Origin: Bacteroides fragilis
Lineage (GTDB): Bacteria > Bacteroidota > Bacteroidia > Bacteroidales > Bacteroidaceae
DNA length: 64,000 nucleotides
Reading direction: 5' to 3'
Assembly (NCBI RefSeq): GCF_019583405.1
Contig: NZ_SZUU01000005.1
Coordinates: 1 to 64,000 of the forward strand
Shown: piece after piece, positions 15,847 to 25,000 of the stretch
How positions within the stretch are numbered: the first letter of the stretch is position 1
Layout of the letters: each line of letters opens with the position of its first letter
Program-made: the position numbers and the translations under genes
The notes under the pieces: generated by a model
Databases searched by the model: none
What the model saw: only the letters and a program-made list of their open reading frames with translations
Told to the model about the DNA's origin: nothing

Positions 15847-18654
15847 TCAATGTGCCTCCAGCCAGTTTGTACCCCATCCGCAATCTGCTTTTAAGGGAAC
15901 ATGCATACGGTAGGCTTTCTCCATTTCCTCAATAACCACTTGCTCTACCATTTCTTTCTCTTTTGCCGGTACACTGAAATTCAACTCATCGTGTACTTGC
16001 AAAATCATTTTTGCTTTCAGGCCTTCTGCTTTGAAGCGTTCATAAATACGTGCCATAGCAACTTTGATTATGTCAGCTGCGCTTCCCTGTATCGGAGCAT
16101 TGATGGCATTTCGCTCTGCGTATCCGCGTACTACGGCATTACGGGAGTTAATATCCGGTAAAAAGCGTTTGCGATGAAAAATCGTTTCCACATAACCGTG
16201 CTCGCGTGCCACCTGGATACTCTTGTCCATATAGGATTTTACTTGCGGATAGGTTTCAAAATAACCGTCTATCAGCTCTTTGGCTTCTTTGCGGTCGACA
16301 TTCATGCGTTCCGCCAGGCCAAATACGGAGATACCGTAGATAATACCGAAATTGGCAGTCTTGGCCTTACGGCGCATATCGGCGGTAACCTCTTTTATAT
16401 CTACCTTATAAATCTTGGCAGCTGTAGCCGCATGAATATCATAGCCACTGAGGAAAGCATCGATCATGTTTTTATCTTTACTCAGGTGTGCCATTATGCG
16501 TAGCTCAATCTGTGAATAGTCGGCGGAGAAGAAACTGCAACCGTCATCCGGAATAAAAGCTTTGCGTATCTCTTTACCGTCTTCGTCCCGGATCGGGATA
16601 TTCTGCAGGTTAGGGTTACTTGAACTCAATCTTCCTGTTGCGGTAACGGTCTGGTTAAAGGAGGTGTGTATACGTCCGGTTTGGGGATTGATCAATTGCG
16701 GCAGAGCATCGATATAAGTACTTAATAGTTTCTTAAGTCCCCGATATTCCAGAATCTTACCGATGATGTCGTGCTTATTTCGCAAGCTCTCCAATACCTC
16801 TTCTGAGGTGACGTACTGTCCGGTTTTTGTTTTTTTAGCTTTCTCTACTATTTTCAATTTATCAAAAAGTATCTCTCCTACCTGTTTGGGAGATGCAATG
16901 TTGAATTCTCCTTCGGCGAGAGTATAAATTTCTTTTTCGATACTTTGCAGTCTCGTAGTGAAGTGTTCCGACGATTGTTTCAGAGCCTCCGTATCTAAAC
17001 GCACTCCGTTGCTCTCGATATTGACAAGAACAGGGACCAGAGGCATTTCGATTTCATAGAATAACTTCTCGGCATCATTTTTCTTTAATTCCTGTTCCAG
17101 TATATTTTTAAGTTTTAGTGTAACGTCTGCATCTTCGCAGGCGTACAGATAAACTCCTTGAGGGGAGAGGTTGCGCATATTTTTCTGCCCTTTGCCTTTT
17201 GGCCCTATTAACTCTTCAATATGTATGGTTTGATAATGCAGATAGATTTCAGCCAGATAATCCATGTTATGACGGAGTTCGGGTTGGAGGACATAATGTG
17301 CTACCATGGTATCGAAGAGTTTACCTCGGACTTCAATCCCATAGTTTTGCAGAACGAGCATGTCGTACTTTATATTCTGACCGACCTTGAGTGACTTCTC
17401 GTTTTTGAAGACAGGTTCGAATTCCCGAACGATTTTGATTGCCTCTTCCCGTTCGGCAGGTACCGGAACGTAAAATGCTTGATTTTCGATAATACTAAAA
17501 CTCATTCCAACCAATTCTGCATCCATTGGATCCGTTCCGGTGGTTTCCGTATCTAACGCAAGAATTTCGGATGTAAGTAGTTTTTTAATAATTTCGTTTC
17601 TTTTCTCCTCTGTATCAATTAATTGGTAGTCGTAGCTTAATGAATTTAAGCTTTCCAGATTTGATTTTTTTTCTTCATTCGTATGATCGGGCGTAAATTC
17701 TTCAAAGAGATTGCCTTGAACCGGGCCGTTTTCCTGATTAAATAATGTACCGGCGATAGGGGAGGCAGGTGATGATTCTTTTTTGAATATCCGTTCCATC
17801 AATGTGCGGAATTCCAGCTCTTCAAATATTTTACGCAACGTGTCCTCGTCTGCTTGTTCACGGACGAGTGAGTTCATATCGAGCCGGATAGGTACATCCA
17901 CTTTGATTGTTGCCAGGAATTTGGAGAAAAGAATCATTTCCCGATTCGTCTCGACTTTTGTCTTCAGTGCTCCTTTCAACTGATCGGTATGTTCAAGCAG
18001 ATTTTCTATACTCCCAAACTCGGCAATTAATTTTTGGGCAGTTTTTTCTCCCACACCCGGACACCCCGGAATATTATCGGAAGAGTCGCCCATCAGTCCG
18101 AGCATATCTATCACTTGTGCCGGCGATTGAATCTCGAATTTAGCTTTTACTTGTTCTACCCCCATAACTTCAAATTCTTTGTCTCCATATTTGGGGCGAT
18201 ACATAAATACATGATCCGTTACCAACTGACCATAGTCCTTGTCAGGAGTCATCATATAAGTAGTGATACCCTGATTGCCGGCTTCTGTTGCCAGAGTTCC
18301 GATTACATCGTCCGCTTCATATCCCGCTACCTCCAGGATGGGGATTCGGTAAGCCTTGATAATATCTTTTATAATAGGTACCGAAAGACGGATTGCTTCC
18401 GGAGTTTCTTCGCGTTGAGCTTTATATTGTTCAAAAGCTTCGTGACGAAATGTAGGTCCCGGTGGATCGAATGCAACTCCAATGTGGGTGGGGTTCTCTT
18501 TCTTCAGCACCTCTTCCAGAGTGTTTACGAATCCCAGTATGGCTGAAGTATTAAAACCCTTGGAATTAATGCGGGGATTTTTAATGAACGCATAGTACGC
18601 CCGATAGATAAGAGCATAAGCATCCAAGAGGAATAGTTTGCTGTTTTGATTCAT
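15847..18654 (-). CDS. polA: DNA polymerase I
   Basis: 935 residues from the ATG at 18654 (MNQNSKLFLLDAYALIYRAYYAF). A 47-residue extension to 18795 would run into the divergent gene and looks non-coding. Domains in order: 5'-3' exonuclease (1-290, with SDNIPGCPGVGEKTA), 3'-5' exonuclease (about 320-500, DTETTGTDP with its acidic residues) and polymerase (about 560-935). The polymerase has DYSQIELRIMAHLS (motif A), the O-helix region RRKAKTANFGIIYG and QVHDEL (motif C). It works in repair and Okazaki-fragment maturation. It is divergent from the polyprenyl synthase gene. Confidence 0.96.
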   Translation of the reverse strand: MNQNSKLFLLDAYALIYRAYYAFIKNPRINSKGFNTSAILGFVNTLEEVLKKENPTHIGVAFDPPGPTFRHEAFEQYKAQREETPEAIRLSVPIIKDIIKAYRIPILEVAGYEADDVIGTLATEAGNQGITTYMMTPDKDYGQLVTDHVFMYRPKYGDKEFEVMGVEQVKAKFEIQSPAQVIDMLGLMGDSSDNIPGCPGVGEKTAQKLIAEFGSIENLLEHTDQLKGALKTKVETNREMILFSKFLATIKVDVPIRLDMNSLVREQADEDTLRKIFEELEFRTLMERIFKKESSPASPIAGTLFNQENGPVQGNLFEEFTPDHTNEEKKSNLESLNSLSYDYQLIDTEEKRNEIIKKLLTSEILALDTETTGTDPMDAELVGMSFSIIENQAFYVPVPAEREEAIKIVREFEPVFKNEKSLKVGQNIKYDMLVLQNYGIEVRGKLFDTMVAHYVLQPELRHNMDYLAEIYLHYQTIHIEELIGPKGKGQKNMRNLSPQGVYLYACEDADVTLKLKNILEQELKKNDAEKLFYEIEMPLVPVLVNIESNGVRLDTEALKQSSEHFTTRLQSIEKEIYTLAEGEFNIASPKQVGEILFDKLKIVEKAKKTKTGQYVTSEEVLESLRNKHDIIGKILEYRGLKKLLSTYIDALPQLINPQTGRIHTSFNQTVTATGRLSSSNPNLQNIPIRDEDGKEIRKAFIPDDGCSFFSADYSQIELRIMAHLSKDKNMIDAFLSGYDIHAATAAKIYKVDIKEVTADMRRKAKTANFGIIYGISVFGLAERMNVDRKEAKELIDGYFETYPQVKSYMDKSIQVAREHGYVETIFHRKRFLPDINSRNAVVRGYAERNAINAPIQGSAADIIKVAMARIYERFKAEGLKAKMILQVHDELNFSVPAKEKEMVEQVVIEEMEKAYRMHVPLKADCGWGTNWLEAH

Positions 18655-18713
18655 ATTTTTCAGTTTTTTCATGGTAAAAGTACAAAAAAATACCGTATTA
18701 ACCGTTTTATTAT

Positions 18714-18721
18714 TACTTTTG
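18714..18721 (+). promoter_or_regulatory. -7 element for polyprenyl synthase gene
   Basis: TACTTTTG fits TAnnTTTG and lies 18 bp before the chosen ATG at 18740. It sits inside the longer in-frame ORF, which supports the shorter start. Confidence 0.45.
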
Positions 18722-18739
18722 TGCTCAAATAGTGTGTGC

Positions 18740-19714
18740 ATGGATAGCTTATCTTTAATAAAGTCCCCGATTATTACGGAGCTGGAAGATTTCAAAAATC
18801 TATTTGATAGTTCTCTGTCCAGTTCAAATCTTTTGCTTAATAATGTGATTGCTCACATCCGGCAGAGGAATGGTAAGATGATGCGTCCTATCCTTGTGTT
18901 GCTTGTAGCAAAGCTTTACGGAGAAATAAAGCCTGCGACTTTACATGCGGCGGTATCCCTTGAACTTCTTCATACGGCAAGTCTGGTACACGATGATGTG
19001 GTAGACGAAAGTACAGAGCGTCGCGGACAGTTATCAGTAAATGCTATTTTTAATAATAAAGTAGCAGTGCTGGTAGGCGACTTTCTTTTGGCAACAAGTC
19101 TGGTGCATGCCGAACGCACTCGCAATCATGATATAATTGGTGTGGTAGCGTGTTTGGGGCAAGATTTGGCGGAAGGGGAGATACTCCAACTCTCTAATGT
19201 TAGTAACCGGGAATATTCCGAGACAATTTACTTTGATGTGATCCGTAAGAAGACGGCTGCTCTTTTTGCTGCATGTACCAAAGCTGCCGCTCTTTCAGTC
19301 GAAACTACCGATGAAAAGGCTGAATTTGCACGCCTTTTTGGTGAGAATATTGGAATTTGCTTTCAGATTAAAGACGATATATTCGATTATTTTGAGAGTA
19401 AAGAGATCGGTAAACCGACCGGAAATGACATGTTGGAAGGTAAGCTGACTTTGCCTGCTTTATATGTGCTTAATACCACTACTGATGCATGGGCTCAGGA
19501 AATGGCGCTTAAGGTAAAAGACGGTACGGCTACAGTAGACGAAATTACCCGTTTGATCGAGTTTATCAAGCAAAACGGAGGAATAGAATATGCTGTAAAA
19601 GTGATGTATGAATACAAAGAGCGTGCTCTTGATTTATTGCGTACTCTACCGGATTCGGCAGTGAAGACGTCCTTGATTACATACTTGGATTATGTAGTCG
19701 ATCGTGATAAATAA
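18740..19714 (+). CDS. Polyprenyl diphosphate synthase (IspB-like)
   Basis: A trans-prenyltransferase that builds long-chain polyprenyl diphosphate, probably for the menaquinone side chain. 324 residues from the ATG at 18740. The 23-residue upstream extension is hydrophobic and overlaps the promoter, so I excluded it. The first Asp-rich motif is in HTASLVHDDVVDEST and the second in FQIKDDIFDYFE. GKMMRPILVLL provides the early Lys/Arg substrate contacts. The gene starts 85 bp from the divergent polA start. Chain length cannot be read from sequence by eye. Confidence 0.92.
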   Translation: MDSLSLIKSPIITELEDFKNLFDSSLSSSNLLLNNVIAHIRQRNGKMMRPILVLLVAKLYGEIKPATLHAAVSLELLHTASLVHDDVVDESTERRGQLSVNAIFNNKVAVLVGDFLLATSLVHAERTRNHDIIGVVACLGQDLAEGEILQLSNVSNREYSETIYFDVIRKKTAALFAACTKAAALSVETTDEKAEFARLFGENIGICFQIKDDIFDYFESKEIGKPTGNDMLEGKLTLPALYVLNTTTDAWAQEMALKVKDGTATVDEITRLIEFIKQNGGIEYAVKVMYEYKERALDLLRTLPDSAVKTSLITYLDYVVDRDK

Positions 19715-19723
19715 GTTTCTTAT

Positions 19724-20431
19724 CTATTTCAGTGTTCTCTTTTTCCATGGACTATCCGGGTTCTCTGTGGCTTGGCGGTAAAGATGGATGCATTGTTCCT
19801 GTTTTCCTTTCTCTGTAGCCTCCATTGCTTGTCCTAATAAGAAACTTTTTCCTACTTCAGTCCAATTATTAAACGCTTGTGTGCATTGCCGTCCGGCCGA
19901 GCAGATATAGTTCCATGCAAGGCTTTCTTCTATAAATCCCGCATCATAGGCTATGCGTATCAGGCATACCATTCTCCCCATATCCCATGCAAGCACCCCT
20001 CTTTTCAGGTCTTCTTCTACGATTTCTATGGTTTGATCGGATTTTATACAAGTGATGAAATTATGTAGATTGTTGCATTTTAGAATGAAAAGTTCTATGC
20101 CGAAGAAACGTTCCCGTATTCTTTTTTCCAATTCTTCCGGATTATATTTTGCTACTAAAAAGGGTAGGAGAATGCTGAATGAGGTGCGGTCACCTTCATC
20201 ATGCAGGAAGTGGATCATCTCGATAACAGCCGTTTCATTTTTGATTCTGGGACTTCTTAAAAGAAGTTTAGATAAGGTTTCTTTGCTTGCTCCGGTTGTA
20301 AGACTATCTACGTAGAGATTTTCTTGTAAACTGGGAATCAAGCTGATTAATAGACCCGTTTCTTTTGCGTTCTCTAAATTCTCCCTTTGTTGGTTCCGGT
20401 TGAATTGTTGAAATAATGCTTGTTCTGCCAT
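19724..20431 (-). CDS. DUF1266-like protein
   Basis: 235 residues without signal peptide or membrane segment. The C-terminal half (about 145-215) has AWDMGRMVCLIRIAYDAGFIEES and FNNWTEVGKSFLLGQAM, the conserved Trp-Asp/Gly-Arg and Trp...Leu-Gly-Gln pattern of DUF1266. The N-terminal half is helical and unassigned. The stop lies 10 bp from the converging polyprenyl synthase stop. A structured 5' region with a perfect -7 box at 20705-20712 lies upstream. Function unknown. Confidence 0.75.
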   Translation of the reverse strand: MAEQALFQQFNRNQQRENLENAKETGLLISLIPSLQENLYVDSLTTGASKETLSKLLLRSPRIKNETAVIEMIHFLHDEGDRTSFSILLPFLVAKYNPEELEKRIRERFFGIELFILKCNNLHNFITCIKSDQTIEIVEEDLKRGVLAWDMGRMVCLIRIAYDAGFIEESLAWNYICSAGRQCTQAFNNWTEVGKSFLLGQAMEATEKGKQEQCIHLYRQATENPDSPWKKRTLK

Positions 20432-20466
20432 ACTCTTGTTTATTTTAATTCTTTGTTAACCGAAAA

Positions 20467-20542
20467 GCGTGAGAACTGTTGCTCTGTATCTTTCCTGGGG
20501 CTTCGGCAAGCCGTTATGATGATACAAGCAACAGTCTCACGC
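20467..20542 (-). ncRNA. Structured element in leader of DUF1266 gene or small RNA
   Basis: The arms GCGTGAG-A-ACTGTTGC-TCT-GTATC and their complement (20521-20542) pair over about 20 bp, with an inner GGCTT/AAGCC hairpin (loop CGGC). The plus strand could fold equally well. The -7 box TATCTTTG at 20705-20712 (minus) would place the element in a 5' leader ~35 bp before the start codon. No T tract follows, so it is not a plain terminator. Confidence 0.4.
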
Positions 20543-20704
20543 TCCGTTCGATATATAACAAGAGTATATACGTGAAGGTGCGTGAGACCCGTTTGCTTAT
20601 TACCTTTCATAACATGAATTTTGCCGAATTCCAGGAAAAAGATAATAATTGAAACGTTCTCTAATACAATGAATTAGCCTATTCTCTATGGGCTAATATC
20701 AGCA

Positions 20705-20712
20705 CAAAGATA
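20705..20712 (-). promoter_or_regulatory. -7 element upstream of structured leader
   Basis: TATCTTTG on the minus strand is a perfect TAnnTTTG match. No -33 TTTG is evident. Confidence 0.4.
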
Positions 20713-20764
20713 GAAAAATCTTCTGACTTCTTCGTAGGTAACTTTAGTTTTTCTTAAATAAAAA

Positions 20765-20804
20765 TACCGTGTCACCCCACATTAATAAAAGGGACGACAC
20801 GGCA
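20765..20804 (-). terminator. Terminator of deoC
   Basis: CCGTGTC (20767-20773) pairs with GACACGG (20796-20802), with inner GTCCC/GGGGT pairing. On the minus strand it is followed by TATTTTTATT. Confidence 0.7.
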
Positions 20805-20833
20805 TGGCATATTTGATTGCTAATGTGTAGCCT

Positions 20834-21736
20834 TTAGAAGAATTTTAGTTCTTCACCTTTGATTTCAGACAGGAGCAGATTTGCCAAACGGCTGGTTCCC
20901 AAACGGAACAGTTTGTTACTGAGCCATTCTTCACCTAATATCTCTTTTACAATGGTATAATAAATCAAGGCATCATTTACGCTGTTAATACCGCCGGCAG
21001 GTTTAAAACCTATTTTATTTCCGGTTTGTTCGTGGTATTCTTTAATGGCCTGGCACATTACATAAGCTGCTTCCGGAGTTGCTGCCGGTTGCTGTTTTCC
21101 GGTGGATGTTTTGATGAAATCGGCTCCGGAATACATCGATAGAATAGAAGCTTTTTTAATGTTAGAGGCAGTCTTTAGAGCCCCTGTTTCAAGGATTACT
21201 TTCAGATGATGTTCTTTACAAGTTTCCTTTAGCTCCATAATTTCTTCACACATCGTTTCGTAGTCACCGCTTAGAAATGCCCCTACAGGAATTACGATAT
21301 CTATTTCGTCGGCTCCGTCAGCCACTGCCATTGCGGTTTCTGCTATCTTTATTTCAGTAAATGTTTGCGAAGAGGGGAATCCGCCTGATACGCAAGCAAT
21401 ATTTACACCTTCCACTTCGAGTGTATCTTTTACCACCTGTGCAAAATTAGGATATACACAGATTGCCGCAACGTTCTTCAGATCAGGAAATTCATTATCG
21501 AACTGATTCACTTTTTCAGTGAATCTCATGACGCTTTCATCGCTGTCTGTCGTATTGAGTGTAGTCAGATCAATGCAGTTGAAAAGGAATTTTTTTACCT
21601 CCTCCGTATTGTTCTCCGGTACTTTTTTATCGATTAATGCTGCAACTTGAGCCTGTACGTCAGCATCGTTCAGTTGCGTGTTGTACTTAGCCAGAGCGGT
21701 CAGGTACTTGTCTTGAGGAGTATCATTCATTTCCAT
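20834..21736 (-). CDS. deoC: Deoxyribose-phosphate aldolase
   Basis: Cleaves 2-deoxyribose-5-phosphate to glyceraldehyde-3-phosphate and acetaldehyde. 300 residues, a TIM barrel with an N-terminal extension of ~70 residues compared with short DeoC proteins. LKVILETGAL and ADFIKTSTGK carry the family Lys residues, the second being the Schiff-base Lys; GFKPAGGI is the phosphate-binding region. The start overlaps the end of the MazG-like gene by 14 bp. A second Met two codons in (21730) is an equally possible start. Confidence 0.94.
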   Translation of the reverse strand: MEMNDTPQDKYLTALAKYNTQLNDADVQAQVAALIDKKVPENNTEEVKKFLFNCIDLTTLNTTDSDESVMRFTEKVNQFDNEFPDLKNVAAICVYPNFAQVVKDTLEVEGVNIACVSGGFPSSQTFTEIKIAETAMAVADGADEIDIVIPVGAFLSGDYETMCEEIMELKETCKEHHLKVILETGALKTASNIKKASILSMYSGADFIKTSTGKQQPAATPEAAYVMCQAIKEYHEQTGNKIGFKPAGGINSVNDALIYYTIVKEILGEEWLSNKLFRLGTSRLANLLLSEIKGEELKFF

Positions 21737-22061
21737 GTTCTCTCAGTTTTGGATTGTTGATATGTCTTTTATTATCTCTTTGAGTTTTCTTTTCCAGATT
21801 TCGTGCAAATGCCTCTGTGAGGTTTACGCCGGTTTGGTTCGCGATACACAGGAGCACCCAGAGTACGTCTGTTATTTCGTCACTGATGTTGTCTTTTTCG
21901 CCTTCCTTAAAAGATTGATCGCCATATTTGCGAGCCATAATGCGGGCCAATTCGCCTACTTCTTCCGTGAGAACAGCCATATTGGTCAGTTCGCTGAAAT
22001 AACGTACACCGTATTCGTGTATCCACGAATCGACGGCTTTCTGTGCTTCTTCTAATGTCAT
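21723..22061 (-). CDS. MazG-like nucleotide pyrophosphohydrolase
   Basis: 112 residues, the single-domain MazG-like (dCTPase/XTP3-type) size. The metal-binding pattern is EEVGELARI followed by ISDEITDVLWVLL, giving the ExxE...ExxD set. It probably hydrolyses a non-canonical or excess (d)NTP to the monophosphate. Its start overlaps the dtd stop by one base and its end overlaps deoC by 14 bp, so dtd-mazG-deoC form one operon. Confidence 0.88.
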   Translation of the reverse strand: MTLEEAQKAVDSWIHEYGVRYFSELTNMAVLTEEVGELARIMARKYGDQSFKEGEKDNISDEITDVLWVLLCIANQTGVNLTEAFARNLEKKTQRDNKRHINNPKLREHGNE

Positions 22062-22513
22062 TATTCCTTGTTTTTGGTATCAATACAAATAGTTACAGGC
22101 CCATCGTTCAATAATTCTACTTTCATATCGGCTCCGAATTCTCCTGTTCCCACTTCCTTTCCTAATGCACAACTCAAATCTTTGCAGAATTGTTCATAAA
22201 GCGGGATTGATATTTCCGGTTTGGCGGCCTTAATATAGGATGGACGGTTTCCTTTTTTTGTAGATGCGTGTAGCGTAAACTGACTGATTACCAATATATC
22301 ACCTCCTGCATCTAAGATTGATCTATTCATAACTCCGTTTTCGTCATCAAAGATGCGGAGATTTACGATTTTCTTGCATAGCCAGTCAATATCCTCCTGT
22401 CCGTCCGTATCTTCAATACCTGTCAGAATCATCATTCCTTCCCGAATTGCGGATTTACAGTGTCCGTCAATTGTGACTGAAGCGTGGCTGACGCGTTGTA
22501 TAACTACTCTCAT
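22061..22513 (-). CDS. dtd: D-aminoacyl-tRNA deacylase
   Basis: Removes D-amino acids (and Gly from tRNA-Ala) mischarged on tRNA. 150 residues. The cross-subunit active-site motifs are both present: SQFTL in LVISQFTLHA and the GPVT segment in LNDGPVTICID. The starting MRVVIQRVSHASVTI is typical. It is first in the dtd-mazG-deoC operon. uvrC on the same strand ends 45 bp upstream. Confidence 0.95.
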   Translation of the reverse strand: MRVVIQRVSHASVTIDGHCKSAIREGMMILTGIEDTDGQEDIDWLCKKIVNLRIFDDENGVMNRSILDAGGDILVISQFTLHASTKKGNRPSYIKAAKPEISIPLYEQFCKDLSCALGKEVGTGEFGADMKVELLNDGPVTICIDTKNKE

Positions 22514-22558
22514 TCGAATTATATTGCTTAATCTTTACTATTGCAAAGATAGCTATTT

Positions 22559-24385
22559 TTAGCGATTATTGAGACCCTCTTTTACGATTTTTGCCTTCGA
22601 TTCACCTATTACCGTGGCCACTTCTTCCATAGAAGCTTCTTTGATACGTTTTACGCTTTTGAACTCTTTCAGCAGGAGGGTTTTCGTTTTCTCCCCGATT
22701 CCCTTGATGCTGTCCAGAGCGGATGATACCTGTCGTTTACTACGTTTGTCTCTATGGAAAGTAATGGCGAAGCGGTGTACTTCATCCTGGATCTGTTCCA
22801 ATAGCCGGAATAAGGGGCTATGCTGTTTGATGCCGATTGTTTGAGGTGGGAAACCGAAAAGCACTTCAGAAGTTCGGTGTTTGCGGTCTTTGGCAAGCCC
22901 GGCAATAGGGATGTCCAGTTGCAACTCTTCCATTACTTGTCTGACTACCTCCATTTGCCCCTTTCCACCGTCAGTGATAATCAGGTCGGGCAGGGGAGAT
23001 TCTTCCTCTAAGACGCGTTGGTATCGTCTTCTGACAACCTCTTTCATTGAGGCATAATCATCGGCACCTACAACTGTTTTGATATTGTATTTTCTGTAAT
23101 CGTTCTTTGATGGCTTTGCTTTCTTAAAGACTACGCAGGCTGCCACTGCATCTGTCCCCTGGATATTTGAGTTATCAAAACATTCTATTTGCATCGGCAA
23201 TCTGTCCAGATGTAGCTCCTGCTGAATCTCCTTCATCAGACGCATACTGCGTTGTTCGGGATTCAGTTTTTCAGCTTGCTTCATCCTGTCAGCCTTATAT
23301 TGTTTTACGTTGAGTAGAGATAGTTCCAGCAGCTTCTTTTTATCGCCTCGCTGAGGTATGGTGAATGTGACGTTGTTCAACTCCATTTCTATATCGAAAG
23401 GAACGATAATCTCACGTGAAGCGCTTTTGTAACGTTCTCTCATTTCGATAATGCCCAATGTGAGCAGTTCTTCTTTTGTTTCATTCAGTTTCTTCTTGTA
23501 CTCAAAAGTGAAAGCCTGATTGATAGCTCCGTTTGTGATATGGAGATAGTTGATGAAAGCTGATTTCTCACCGTCTTCTTCGATCGAGAATACATCTATG
23601 TTATGCAGTACCGAACTGACAACCTCGGATTTCGAACGGTAATTTTCGATTAATGCGTATTTTTCTTTCACCTTTTGTGCTTCCTCGAATTTCATTTCAG
23701 CGGCTAATTCCTGCATCTGTTGGTACAGCATTTTGCTTATTTCCTGAGTATTCCCTTTAAGGATCTCTTTTATTTCAGAGATGTTTTTCAGGTATTCTTC
23801 TTGTGATTGCAGTCCGATGCATGGTCCGGCACAGTTCTTGATGTGATATTCAAGGCATACATTGAACTTCCCTGCACGAATATTCTCAGGTGAAAGGTTT
23901 AGGCTACATGTGCGTAAAGGGTATAAGTGCTTTATCAAATCGAGTACGGCATGCATGGACGGAGCGTGACTATATGGGCCGTAATAGGATGAACCATTTC
24001 GGATGATACGCCTGGTTTTGAATACTCTTGGAAAGTATTCGTTCTGTACACAGATGGACGGATATGTTTTATCGTCTTTCAGCAGGACATTGTAGCGCGG
24101 CTTATACTTCTTGATCAGGTTGTTTTCAAGCAGTAACGCGTCTTCCTCCGAGTTTACCACGATGTAGCGTATGTCTGCGATCTTGCTTACTAATACACGG
24201 GTTTTTCCGGGTTGATGTTCTTTGCTGAAATAGGAATTAACTCTTCGTTTCAGGTTTTTTGCTTTTCCTACATAGATAATGGTGCCTTCGGCATTCAGAT
24301 ATTGATAAATGCCGGGCTTTTCAGGAAGGTTTGAAACAATCCCTTTTAAGTATTCGCTGGTTTTAAGTTCTTGATCTGTATCCAT
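22559..24385 (-). CDS. uvrC: Excinuclease ABC subunit C
   Basis: The dual-incision nuclease of nucleotide excision repair, 608 residues from the ATG at 24385. GIY-YIG domain: PGIYQYLNAEGTIIYVGKAKNLKRR. UVR helix for UvrB contact: about 205-240 (QELAAEMKFEEAQKVKEKY). RNase-H-like nuclease region: CFDNSNIQGTDAVAACVVF onward. C-terminal helix-hairpin-helix: LDSIKGIGEKTKTLLLKEF. The start codon lies six bases after a terminator-like hairpin, and in-frame alternatives (ATG at 24397, TTG at 24421) fall within or before that hairpin. Expression may depend on the promoter at 24419-24448. Confidence 0.95.
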   Translation of the reverse strand: MDTDQELKTSEYLKGIVSNLPEKPGIYQYLNAEGTIIYVGKAKNLKRRVNSYFSKEHQPGKTRVLVSKIADIRYIVVNSEEDALLLENNLIKKYKPRYNVLLKDDKTYPSICVQNEYFPRVFKTRRIIRNGSSYYGPYSHAPSMHAVLDLIKHLYPLRTCSLNLSPENIRAGKFNVCLEYHIKNCAGPCIGLQSQEEYLKNISEIKEILKGNTQEISKMLYQQMQELAAEMKFEEAQKVKEKYALIENYRSKSEVVSSVLHNIDVFSIEEDGEKSAFINYLHITNGAINQAFTFEYKKKLNETKEELLTLGIIEMRERYKSASREIIVPFDIEMELNNVTFTIPQRGDKKKLLELSLLNVKQYKADRMKQAEKLNPEQRSMRLMKEIQQELHLDRLPMQIECFDNSNIQGTDAVAACVVFKKAKPSKNDYRKYNIKTVVGADDYASMKEVVRRRYQRVLEEESPLPDLIITDGGKGQMEVVRQVMEELQLDIPIAGLAKDRKHRTSEVLFGFPPQTIGIKQHSPLFRLLEQIQDEVHRFAITFHRDKRSKRQVSSALDSIKGIGEKTKTLLLKEFKSVKRIKEASMEEVATVIGESKAKIVKEGLNNR

Positions 24386-24417
24386 AAAAAAGGGCATAGT
24401 GATTATCACTATGCCCT
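24386..24417 (-). terminator. Terminator-like hairpin directly before uvrC
   Basis: On the minus strand a 13-bp arm (AGGGCATAGTGAT) pairs with its complement around a single base, followed by T6 and then the uvrC ATG. It can terminate read-through from apt. Confidence 0.8.
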
Positions 24418-24418
24418 G

Positions 24419-24448
24419 CAAATATATTCATTTTATTTATAACGACAA
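24419..24448 (-). promoter_or_regulatory. uvrC promoter overlapping the apt 3' end
   Basis: On the minus strand TTG (24448-24446), a 19-bp spacer and TATATTTG (24426-24419) match the Bacteroides -33/-7 pattern. The RNA start would fall inside the hairpin's first arm. Confidence 0.55.
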
Positions 24449-24967
24449 TACGGATTGTACTTCTACGTCTTTGTCGTTTTCGAATACTTTTTCCCCATTC
24501 AACTCTTTTAATTCAATAATGAAGTTGATATATACTTTCTTCGGATGGAGTTTCTTCACGAGATTACAGGCAGCTTTCATTGTACCTCCGGTTGCCAGCA
24601 GGTCATCGTGCAATAATACTACATCATTTTCGTTCAAGGCGTCTTTATGTATCTGCACTGTATCTTTGCCGTATTCTTTGTCATAGCTTTCTTCCATTGT
24701 TTCAGCAGGGAGTTTCCCGGGTTTACGGATGGGTATGAATCCTGCTCCAAGGCGGGTTGCGAGAATCGGGCCCATAATAAAGCCCCGTGATTCGATACCT
24801 ACTACCTTGGTGATCCCTTTATCTTTGTACATTTCGTACATAATATCCGAGAGTTCCTGGAGGCGCTCCGGGTCTTTGAACAGTGTAGTGACATCATAGA
24901 ATAAAATTCCGGGTATTGGGAAATCCGGTATTTCCCGGATGCTTTTTTTAAGCTTCTCTTTGCTCAT
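24437..24967 (-). CDS. apt: Adenine phosphoribosyltransferase
   Basis: Salvages adenine with PRPP to AMP. 176 residues from the ATG at 24967 (MSKEKLKKSI); another ATG two codons upstream is possible. IREIPDFPIPGILFYDVTTLF is the family N-terminal signature. The PRPP-binding loop is VVLLHDDLLATGGTM. GFIMGPILATRLGAGFIP is also typical. The 3' end contains the -33 part of the predicted uvrC promoter. A parS-like site lies 34 bp upstream of the start. Confidence 0.95.
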   Translation of the reverse strand: MSKEKLKKSIREIPDFPIPGILFYDVTTLFKDPERLQELSDIMYEMYKDKGITKVVGIESRGFIMGPILATRLGAGFIPIRKPGKLPAETMEESYDKEYGKDTVQIHKDALNENDVVLLHDDLLATGGTMKAACNLVKKLHPKKVYINFIIELKELNGEKVFENDKDVEVQSVLSL

Positions 24968-25000
24968 AATCATTGTTTTATATCGTTTTTTTAAATGTTT

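Larger units (their letters stand above)
20432..20833. other. Non-coding region with large hairpin
   Basis: About 400 bp without a credible gene. It contains a ~76-nt hairpin (20467-20542), an isolated third copy of its CGTGAGAC word near 20581, a minus-strand -7 box (20705-20712) and the deoC terminator (20765-20804). Confidence 0.75.
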
